64,000 nt of DNA from Duganella sacchari (GTDB lineage: Bacteria > Pseudomonadota > Gammaproteobacteria > Burkholderiales > Burkholderiaceae_D): contig NZ_FRCX01000010.1 of NCBI RefSeq assembly GCF_900143065.1, positions 62,001-126,000 on the forward strand. The letters run 5' to 3'. This document shows positions 52,884 through 64,000 of this stretch, one piece after another. Both the position numbers and the translations under genes were made by a program. Below the pieces are notes generated by a model that was not told where the DNA came from, searched no databases, and saw only the letters and a program-made list of their open reading frames with translations. Each line of letters starts with the position of its first letter. The first letter of the stretch is position 1.

Positions 52884-54722
52884 TTACTTCATGGTGTAGC
52901 TTTGCTGGGCGGTGTCGACCGCGTAGTTGTTGGCGGTGTCCCAGTAGGTGAAGTTATAGCGGACGACGTCACCCGCCTTCAGGCCGCTGGCGGTGTAGCT
53001 GTTGACGCCGCCCGCTTGCGTCATCCGCACGTTCAATTGACCGCCGTTGTTGACGCTGTAGTGCACGTCGGCCCAGCTGGAGCTGTTGACGGAAAATTTC
53101 AGCATCGTCGAGCTGGTCTGCGTCACTGCTGGCGCCGGCGTTGGGGTCGGGGTCGGAGTCGGAGTCGGCGTTGGAGTTGGCGTTGGAGTTGGCGTAGGGG
53201 TTGGTGTAGGAGTTGGGGTTGGGGTTGGTGTAGGAGTTGGCGTCGGTACGCCGCTATCCCAGACGATGTCGTCCACCGACATCTGGAACGCCGACTGCGG
53301 TAAGGCCGCGCCATCGCTGGCGATCTGGAACAGGTCGAGCATCGATTGCAACGCGACCTTCGGACCTGCCAGGTCGGCAATCGGTATCGTTGCCGTGCCC
53401 CATTCACCATTCCGCACCAGTCCATAGGTGGTGGCATTGGCCGGGAATTTCACCGAGTTCTGGTTGGTGTACGTGTCCTGGATCCCTACCGTGAACGCGA
53501 CATTGGCTGGAATTTTGATCTTCAGCTTCATATTGCCGTTGCGGAAGCCGCTCATGTCGCGCGCCTGCCGCGATTCGACGCTGCCGCCAAACCACGAGCC
53601 CGGCGTGTTGAAGCTCCACGACAGCGCATTCGCCCCTTCATACGGCGCAATATTGCCGGGCGTCGTGGACGCATTGTTCCACACGAACACGTCGGACGTG
53701 GTGCCCGCCTGCAGCTTGTTGTTGACCACGGTGTTGTCGGTGAATACGCCAAATTTGCCCACTTCCGGCGGCGTCTGGTTGCCCAGTTTGACCGCGCCTT
53801 TGCCGTCCAGCTGGTAGACGCGCACATAGTCAACATACATGGTGCCCGGCAGTGGCGCCGTGACCTGGCCCGGCGTCGCCGCATCGGTGAAGTTGCCGCC
53901 GACGGCCAGGTTGAACAGCAGGTAGAACGGCGCCTGCAGCGCGGTCGAATTGACTGGCAACGGGCTGTTGTACATATCGTACTCGAGGCCGTTGTCGATC
54001 ACGGTGAAGCGCATCTGGGTGTCGGTCCAGTAGAAGCGGTAGATCACGAAACGGTTGGCCAGCGATTGCGCCGGCGTGTACCAGTTCTTGGTCTGCCATG
54101 CGGTCGAGGCCGCGCAGCTTTCATTGCCCGTCACGCAGGCGGCCTGCTGCCAGGTGATGACGTTGGCGCCGACAAAGTTGTCGATGCCCGGCGTTGGCGT
54201 GCCCGCCGCAGCCCGGCTACCGGCCTTGTGACCCATTTCCATGATGTCGATTTCGCCCTTGCGCGGCCACGCCTGCGGGCTTACGCCCAGCATCCACGCC
54301 GCCGGCCACAGGCCCGTGCCCAGCTGCGGCGTGGCCATGCGGATTTCCACCATGCCGTACTGCACTTGCACCTTGTTGAAGGAATCGATTTTGCCCGAGG
54401 TGAAGACGTTGCTGCCCACGGTCTGGTTGCGCGCCTGGATCGCCAGTGCGCGCGTGTTCGGCTCGAACGGCACGTTGACGATCGACAGGTTGTTCGGACT
54501 GTAGTATTCGAGCTCCTGGTTGCCGTAGCCGCACAGGTTGATCTGGCAGCCGTTGCCATCGTAGGTGGTCCACAGGCTGGTGTTGAGCGCCGTGCCGTTG
54601 AACTCTTCCGACCACAGCAAGGCGCCAATGACGGGACTGGTCACGCTGGCCATCGCCGGCACGGCATACGCCAGCGCAATGCTGGCAGCGACAGCGGATA
54701 AAACGCATTTCTGGTTTTTCAT
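52884..54722 (-). CDS. Modular GH16 beta-glucanase (laminarinase type) with C-terminal binding module
   Basis: Secreted endo-beta-glucanase of 612 residues. Signal peptide MKNQKCVLSAVAASIALAYA is followed by a GH16 domain (about 30-280) with catalytic GEIDIMEMG (Glu near 157 and 162). Next is a beta-sandwich, galactose-binding-like domain (about 290-490), a Pro-Thr linker of about 18 repeats, and a C-terminal module (WADVHYSVNNGGQLNVRM; GDVVRYNFTYWD) resembling CBM56, a beta-1,3-glucan binder. Laminarin-type glucan is thus the likely substrate. ATG 54722 follows GGGAGA; a longer frame upstream overlaps its operator. It has a consensus promoter and LacI-type operator. Confidence 0.92.
   Translation of the reverse strand: MKNQKCVLSAVAASIALAYAVPAMASVTSPVIGALLWSEEFNGTALNTSLWTTYDGNGCQINLCGYGNQELEYYSPNNLSIVNVPFEPNTRALAIQARNQTVGSNVFTSGKIDSFNKVQVQYGMVEIRMATPQLGTGLWPAAWMLGVSPQAWPRKGEIDIMEMGHKAGSRAAAGTPTPGIDNFVGANVITWQQAACVTGNESCAASTAWQTKNWYTPAQSLANRFVIYRFYWTDTQMRFTVIDNGLEYDMYNSPLPVNSTALQAPFYLLFNLAVGGNFTDAATPGQVTAPLPGTMYVDYVRVYQLDGKGAVKLGNQTPPEVGKFGVFTDNTVVNNKLQAGTTSDVFVWNNASTTPGNIAPYEGANALSWSFNTPGSWFGGSVESRQARDMSGFRNGNMKLKIKIPANVAFTVGIQDTYTNQNSVKFPANATTYGLVRNGEWGTATIPIADLAGPKVALQSMLDLFQIASDGAALPQSAFQMSVDDIVWDSGVPTPTPTPTPTPTPTPTPTPTPTPTPTPTPTPTPTPTPAPAVTQTSSTMLKFSVNSSSWADVHYSVNNGGQLNVRMTQAGGVNSYTASGLKAGDVVRYNFTYWDTANNYAVDTAQQSYTMK
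53139..53248 (-). repeat. Hexanucleotide tract encoding the Pro-Thr linker of the GH16 protein
   Basis: About 18 imperfect 6-bp units (CCNACN on the coding strand) encode an uninterrupted Pro-Thr linker between the middle domain and the C-terminal binding module. Third-base variation breaks the units, so selection for the peptide rather than pure slippage is suggested. The opposite strand reads as a Gly-Val repeat, which is not a gene. Confidence 0.85.
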
Positions 54723-54750
54723 TTTGTCTCCCTTATCCACACTCCAAACA

Positions 54751-54770
54751 AATTGGAAACGATTCCAATT
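54751..54770. promoter_or_regulatory. LacI-type operator upstream of the GH16 gene
   Basis: A 20-bp near-perfect palindrome with core TTGGAAACGATTCCAA; only one base pair next to the central CG does not match. It begins about 4 bases after the predicted transcription start of the GH16 gene. Its core agrees with the operator before the GH1 gene (TGGAA-NCGN-TTCCA). Confidence 0.8.
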
Positions 54771-54780
54771 GCGAATCCAA

Positions 54781-54809
54781 AATATATTCCGATAAATATT
54801 TTTTGTCAA
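54781..54809 (-). promoter_or_regulatory. Consensus sigma-70 promoter of the GH16 gene
   Basis: On the minus strand TTGACA (54804-54809), exactly 17 bases, then TATATT (54781-54786). This is the best promoter match in the window. Transcription would begin near 54774, immediately before the LacI-type operator. The rest of the 209-bp gap to the sensor kinase gene shows no clear plus-strand promoter. Confidence 0.8.
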
Positions 54810-54931
54810 CGAAAGCGCGCAACGGTGCACAATACGGTACTTAATAAATAGACAGCAGTCCGACAATTCCGTATGCTTTCAAACGCAATTCCCCTTGCTA
54901 TCAGGAATGGGGACTCTTTTACCGGTTACTT

Positions 54932-59892
<4,961 letters not shown>

Positions 59893-59917
<25 letters not shown>

Positions 59918-61053
59918 CGCAGTTCGACCATGGAGCGCACACCGCCGCGCGCCGGACCGCAGCCGCAGATCGCCACCACGGCATGGCGCAGGTGGTCCAG
60001 ACCCAGCTCCTGCTCGATGTCAACGTCATTGATGGCGGCCGTCACAAACGCCGGCAACCCGGCTTCGGCGGCCAGCAGGTAGAAGGTCTGCGACAGATGG
60101 CCTGTATCCAGCGCCAGTGCGCGGTAGGCCTTTTGGTGATTGCGGTACTTCCAGAAACTGCGCTCCATGCGCGCCACCATCACCACCTGCAGCGGCGCAT
60201 CCGCCAGCCAGTGCTGGTCTGCCAGCATCTGTTTTGCCAGCTCCGCCGCTGTCGCGCTGTCCATGGTGCGTACAGGCCGCAGCTCGTGCTCAATCGGATG
60301 GTAGTGATACAAGCCGGGCGTCACGCCGTCCACGCGCTGGGCCAGCACGAACGCCTCGACCGGATGCAGGCCGCCGCCGGAGGGACTGGTCTTCTTCAAT
60401 ACCGAGGCGTGTGGTCCCACCATGCGTACTTCCTGCGCACCAAAGGTCCGCTGCAACAGGCGCGCGGCGACAGCCAAAGGAATGCTGGCCTGTAGATCGA
60501 AATTGCGTCCGGTGTAGCGTTTGAACAGCTGCTCGTCGAGCAGGCCGCTGCGCACTGCGGGTAGTTTCAGTGCGCCCTCGGCCGGCAGGTCCAGCGTGGG
60601 CGGCGGCGGTTCGCCAAACATCTCCAGCAGCGCCTGGAAGCTGGGCGCCTCCATGCCGTTGTCGCTGCTGACCTCACGCCAGCGGCCGAACGTGTGCGTC
60701 AGTGCGGACAGCGGCCGCCAGTGCGTGGCGCGCAGGGTGTCGTCGCGCGCCTGGGCGTCAGCATGCTCGGTAGTGTCGCCAATCAGCAGCCCCTGCTTGA
60801 GCAAGCTGGCGATAGTCGCCTCACCGTAGCGCTGTTCGGCCTCGGCGCGCGTGGTCCATACCGTGTGACTCAAGCCGCCCAGCGCCGCCAGTTCCTCCGC
60901 GGTCACAGGCAGCTCCTGATCCAGATGGGGCGCCAGCGCCAGCCATTGCGTGGTGGCCGCCAGTGCGCTGCCGCCAGCCAGCACGGTACGCCAGTCTATC
61001 GATAACTTCTCCCGCGATTCCATGTACAGCACAGCACAACGTCGTATCTTCAT
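59893..61053 (-). CDS. SagB-type dehydrogenase, putative peptide maturation enzyme
   Basis: Nitroreductase-fold flavoprotein of 386 residues. The FMN-binding block KKTSPSGGGLHPVEAFVL and the later ALDTGHLSQTFYLLAAEAGLPAFVTAAI are typical of SagB-related oxidases that oxidise azolines in peptide natural products. I believe it belongs to the putative peptide maturation dehydrogenase family (TIGR04511 type), from memory. The N-terminal about 130 residues form a separate winged-helix-like region (TAEELAALGGLSHTVWTTRAEAE), perhaps a leader-recognition part. No YcaO cyclodehydratase is in the window. It is divergent from the precursor-like gene at 61224 (170 bp) and overlaps the sensor kinase 3' end by 25 bp. 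Confidence 0.8.
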
Positions 61054-61223
61054 GATTTGTCGTTTCCGCTCAAGTAGGGTGTTACGAGTCTAGCCTAAGG
61101 ATGGCAGAATTTGCAACGATTGCGCTTGGCAAAAACATAAGTTTGACGTAGCATGGCTTTGCGTATGCGGCGGCGGCTTGCTGTGTATGCCTTGTTCATC
61201 ATTTCAATCAAGGGCTTATCACT
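61054..61223. promoter_or_regulatory. Divergent promoter region of the peptide-like locus
   Basis: This 170-bp gap separates the dehydrogenase and precursor-like genes and must hold both promoters. On the plus strand a TTGACG (61143-61148) could be a -35, but the downstream -10 is poor. A short AAGGGC lies before the precursor ATG as ribosome site. I see no clear palindrome. Confidence 0.35.
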
Positions 61224-61481
61224 ATGCACACTACCAGCGAATTGAGTTCCATCCTTGACAAACTAGCCAACGACAACAAGTTCCGCGAGCACCTGCTGGC
61301 TGATCCGGTTTCCGCATTGGCCGCCATTGGCATCACGTTGTCCGCTGACCAGGTTCCTGAAGAGCGCAGCTTGCCATCGCAAGAAGAAATCGCCGCAGAC
61401 AAGGATGAGCTGATGCACAGCCTTGAAACCACGGCCACCATGCTGCCATTCCTGCTGTCCGGCGCGCTGGTTCCAGCCTGA
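61224..61481 (+). CDS. Precursor-like peptide with nitrile-hydratase-type leader
   Basis: An 85-residue peptide. The N-terminal part LSSILDKLANDNKFREHLLA with DPVSALAAIGITL matches the nitrile-hydratase-alpha-like leader pattern (FR..LL.dP..AL...G). An acidic middle (EERSLPSQEEIAADKDEL) is followed by a hydrophobic tail ETTATMLPFLLSGALVPA, the possible core. No Cys is present; two Thr and several Ser are the only azoline-capable residues. I recall a family of putative modified peptides (TIGR04509 type) found next to this kind of dehydrogenase. The facing dehydrogenase gene supports a RiPP-like role. 12 bp separate it from the convergent peptidase gene. Confidence 0.78.
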   Translation: MHTTSELSSILDKLANDNKFREHLLADPVSALAAIGITLSADQVPEERSLPSQEEIAADKDELMHSLETTATMLPFLLSGALVPA

Positions 61482-61493
61482 TTTGCAATACCG

Positions 61494-63644
61494 TTAGTCG
61501 ATCGTGACTGCGAGTTCGCGGTTGCGGTTGGCTGCGTTGCCGGCGTAATCCTCGGCGGTGATGCGCAGGATGTAATTGCCCGGCCCCAGTTCCCCGACCT
61601 TCCAGCTGCCCGGCGTGAGCTTGCTGTTGATGAGCTTATTGTTGATGGCATAGGCAAAGCGCGTCTCGGCCGCGCCGTGCACGGTAATGCCGCTGTTGGC
61701 GGCATACACCAGCTTCACCGCGTCGCGGTTGCGCGGCAGACGGTCGTATTGCTGCGTGATGATCGGTTCCGTCATGCCGGGAATGGTTTCGCCATCCTGG
61801 TTCAGCAACTGGTAGCCCAGACGGTAAAGCCCCAGCCGGCGGCGCTTCTGGTTGCCGTTGATCTGGTCGCTGGCATCCACCACGATCTGCACCTCGCCCA
61901 GGCTGCGCGGAATGTACAGCCGGCCTTCGCGTTTTTCCGTGAGCGCTTTGCCATTGTGGTCGACCACGCTGATGCTGTTGATCTCGGGCGCTATCGTATC
62001 CTCCAGATCAACGAACGGCAGCAGCAGCGGATTCAGCGCTCCGCCATTGGGCTTGTAGTCCAGATGCACATGCGCCATGCGGTTGATGGTGCCCAGCGTC
62101 TCGCCCACCACAAAGCGCGTGCCGCGTTTGACGCGCACGGCTTGCGCCACGCCCTTCTGGTTTTTCGATATCAGGAAACGCCCATCGATGGCCTTGTCCC
62201 TGGCATCGCGCCCGACCCGCATGTGCACGTACTGCATGCCGTCGAACGCCAGGCCTTCCGACAATTCGCCGTAGCCCCAGCTGGCGCGCGGATCGGTGAC
62301 TTTGCCCGCAGTGATGGCCAGTACCGGCGTGCCGATGGCGGCCTGCACATCCATGCCGCTGTGGAAATGATCGCGGCTCTCGCCGTCGAAATTGCCGCGC
62401 ACTTCGCCCATCAGGCCCACCACTTCATGCACCTTGTTCTGCGGCGACACCGGCCACTTCATGGTCGCGCTGTGCGATGGCCGGCCGGGCAGCGGAGCGT
62501 CCGGCGCCGGCGTGACCTCGCCGTTGACGAGCGCAATGTGGTGCAGGCGGAAGGTGGCGCCATCGGTGACGAACAGCGAGCCATCCCTGGCCAGCGCCAT
62601 GGCGCGCGGCGAATACAGGCGCACGCCGCCATCGGCGCCATAGCCCGGCTGGGCAGGATGGTCGACATCCTGCAGCGCCACCACGTCGCCCTGCGGCGTG
62701 ATTTGCGCCACGCGGCCGTGCGCGCTGCTGCCAATGTACAGGAAGCCATCCCGGGTCAGCGCAATACCGACCGGGGAACGCAGCAGTGCATCGCGGTCAT
62801 CGTCCTTGGCGGCCGCGATGGTGGTGACATTGCCGTCCTTGCCCAGCTTGCGGATGGCGTGATTGGCCGTGTCAGCAATGTAGAGATCGCCTGCGGCGCT
62901 GAGCGCCAGGCCGGTCGGCGTATCAAACAGCGCCTGGGCCGCCGCGCCGTCCGCCATGCCGGCACGCTGGCCGCCGGCGATGGTGGTGACCGTGCCATCC
63001 GGCGCGATGCGGCGGATGCGGTCGTTATAGGTGTCAGCCACATACACCGTGCCGGCCGCGTCCACGGCAATCCCGATCGGGCCATTGAATTGCGCGCCCG
63101 CGCCCTTGCCGTCCTTGTCGCCGGCGAGCCCGTCGCCGGCCAGCGTGGAAACCGAGCCATCCGGCGTGATTTTGCGGATGGCGTTATTGCCGGTATCGGC
63201 CACATACAGATTGCCGGCGGCATCGATCGCCAGGCCGGACGGCGTGTTGAACGCTGCCGCACTGCGCGCGCCTTCCTGATAGCCTTCCGTGCCGCCAGCG
63301 AACGTGGAGCTGACGCCGTCCCGATCAATTTTGCGGATGCTGTTGCCGTCGCCGCCATCGGCAACGTAGAGGTTGCCTTCCTGGTCGAGCACCACGCCAA
63401 ACGGGTCCGAGAAGCGCGAGCGGTAGCCCGGACCATTGTTGGTGCCCGGCAGGCCGTCGCCGGCAATGGTGCTCACGCGCGCGCGCCAGCTGGTCGGCGT
63501 GCCGGCCGCCGCAGGCCGCGCCACCGTGCCGATCTGTTCCGGTTCGGCAGACTTGTGGACCACCAGGTAGGCGACGCCGCCGCCAACCGCCGCGCCGCCG
63601 AGCGCCAGCGCAAGCAATGTGAGTTTGAATTGAGTTGGAGACAC
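61494..63644 (-). CDS. NHL-repeat propeller fused to M23 (LytM) peptidase domain
   Basis: A 716-residue envelope protein. An uncleaved or cleaved N-terminal hydrophobic segment (about 8-28) precedes five to six NHL repeats (about 55-370; PSGLAIDAAGNLYVADTGNNAIRKI is typical). Then comes an M23/LytM-like domain (about 400-545): HSGMDVQAAIGTPV provides the HxxxD metal ligands (near 427-431) and HVHLDY the HxH (near 522-524). A C-terminal Ig-like domain ends the protein. Zinc ligands are in place, so endopeptidase activity on peptidoglycan is possible. The fusion is unusual. The gene stands alone between the precursor-like peptide and a beta-lactamase-fold gene. Confidence 0.82.
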   Translation of the reverse strand: MSPTQFKLTLLALALGGAAVGGGVAYLVVHKSAEPEQIGTVARPAAAGTPTSWRARVSTIAGDGLPGTNNGPGYRSRFSDPFGVVLDQEGNLYVADGGDGNSIRKIDRDGVSSTFAGGTEGYQEGARSAAAFNTPSGLAIDAAGNLYVADTGNNAIRKITPDGSVSTLAGDGLAGDKDGKGAGAQFNGPIGIAVDAAGTVYVADTYNDRIRRIAPDGTVTTIAGGQRAGMADGAAAQALFDTPTGLALSAAGDLYIADTANHAIRKLGKDGNVTTIAAAKDDDRDALLRSPVGIALTRDGFLYIGSSAHGRVAQITPQGDVVALQDVDHPAQPGYGADGGVRLYSPRAMALARDGSLFVTDGATFRLHHIALVNGEVTPAPDAPLPGRPSHSATMKWPVSPQNKVHEVVGLMGEVRGNFDGESRDHFHSGMDVQAAIGTPVLAITAGKVTDPRASWGYGELSEGLAFDGMQYVHMRVGRDARDKAIDGRFLISKNQKGVAQAVRVKRGTRFVVGETLGTINRMAHVHLDYKPNGGALNPLLLPFVDLEDTIAPEINSISVVDHNGKALTEKREGRLYIPRSLGEVQIVVDASDQINGNQKRRRLGLYRLGYQLLNQDGETIPGMTEPIITQQYDRLPRNRDAVKLVYAANSGITVHGAAETRFAYAINNKLINSKLTPGSWKVGELGPGNYILRITAEDYAGNAANRNRELAVTID

Positions 63645-63708
63645 TTGCCTGATCCGAAGTTGATTTATGGCAAGTTTAACAAATTTTTAGCACGGGCGGC
63701 AATCAGCT

Positions 63709-64000
63709 CTAGGGCACATCGAGGCTGTCGGCGCTTAACGCGTGCGCGATGCCGTTGACCAGCACGCGCAAGCGGCCCAGCGTGGTCCGGTCCAGCTGGT
63801 TGGACAGCACCACCACCGCGATGCCCTGCTGCGGATGCAGCGCCACCAGGCTGGCGTAGCCGGGAATGGCGCCGTCCTGCCACAGCACGCGCTGCGCGTC
63901 CTTGGTCAGCATCTGCCAGTTCAGCCCCACCGCGTAGTCGTCGCTGGTATAAGTCGGCTGGTGCGACAGGCGCACCACGGCATCGCTTTCCTTGAGCTGC
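63709..64000 (-). CDS. Beta-lactamase-fold serine hydrolase, C-terminal end
   Basis: Only the last 97 or so residues lie inside the window. The segment YAVGLNWQMLTKDAQRVLWQ and then DGAIPGYASLVALHPQQGIAVVVLSNQ is the C-terminal HxG-type region of class C beta-lactamase-related hydrolases (here DGAIPGY). N-terminal SxxK and YxN motifs are beyond the edge. Function cannot be narrowed. It is transcribed towards the NHL/M23 gene with a 64-bp gap. Confidence 0.82.
   Translation of the reverse strand, partial: QLKESDAVVRLSHQPTYTSDDYAVGLNWQMLTKDAQRVLWQDGAIPGYASLVALHPQQGIAVVVLSNQLDRTTLGRLRVLVNGIAHALSADSLDVP

Noticed and set aside
53139..53248. CRISPR or satellite array
   Set aside because: The repeat units are 6 bp, contiguous and in frame, coding for a Pro-Thr linker. 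There are no spacers.
53086..53427. A Gly-Val repeat protein on the plus strand
   Set aside because: It is the antisense reading of the Pro-Thr linker of the GH16 protein.
61677..63758. A plus-strand open frame of 693 codons opposite the NHL/M23 gene
   Set aside because: It has low-complexity His/Arg/Ala composition and lies antisense to a gene with clear NHL and M23 motifs.

Overview
The window reads as a chromosomal segment of a GC-rich betaproteobacterium, most likely family Oxalobacteraceae (Massilia, Duganella or Janthinobacterium type). The reasons are a class I PHA synthase beside phaR, the bamD-rluD-pgeF arrangement, an MSHA-type pilus locus of betaproteobacterial style and many long antisense open frames typical of GC-rich DNA. 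The taxon is an inference; no rRNA, tRNA, CRISPR array or insertion sequence was seen.

Region 1 (1-11710) is mostly housekeeping and carbon storage. A beta-glucosidase/sugar-ABC operon sits behind a LacI-type operator. It is followed by phaR and phaC, a small membrane protein, pgeF, rluD, bamD, yaaA, a lone PIN protein, an aminotransferase and a degenerate HD-GYP protein. A 40-bp-arm perfect palindrome separates the convergent bamD and yaaA.

Region 2 (11711-38773) is the centrepiece: two divergent, paralogous type IV pilus-like (MSHA-type) gene sets back to back. The minus-strand set (mshE-G-F-A-C-D-O-P, then mshI-I2-J-K-L-M-N) is a recognisable MSHA locus with its two halves swapped relative to the Vibrio order and with no mshQ or mshH. 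The plus-strand set repeats ExeA-like ATPase, secretin, TPR protein, GspE, GspF, GspL-like, PilO-like and MshK-like genes, but has only two prepilins. It is bracketed by the two halves of an ABC-2 transporter (ATPase first, permease near the end) and carries an extra membrane-anchored helical-repeat protein. This looks like a second, uncharacterised pilus or secretion machine.

Region 3 (38841-48718) holds an APH-type kinase, a 1515-residue hybrid sensor kinase translationally coupled to a response-regulator diguanylate cyclase, the remains of a LysR regulator, a DUF2892 protein and a pair of acyl-CoA dehydrogenases. Cyclic-di-GMP genes therefore flank the pilus region, whose MshE carries the c-di-GMP-binding MshEN motif.

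Region 4 (48923-54722) is polysaccharide use: an MFS transporter, a GH105 hydrolase, a DUF4861 protein, and a modular GH16 glucanase behind a consensus promoter and a LacI-type operator. A second GGGGTCAG-bounded palindrome lies between the convergent DUF4861 and GH16 genes. The GH16 and GH1 operators have the same placement, which suggests one beta-glucan regulon.

Region 5 (54932-64000) holds a 1661-residue propeller-type hybrid sensor kinase, and a SagB-type dehydrogenase divergent from an 85-residue precursor-like peptide with a nitrile-hydratase-type leader (a minimal RiPP-like pair). It ends with an NHL-propeller/M23-peptidase fusion and the end of a beta-lactamase-fold hydrolase.
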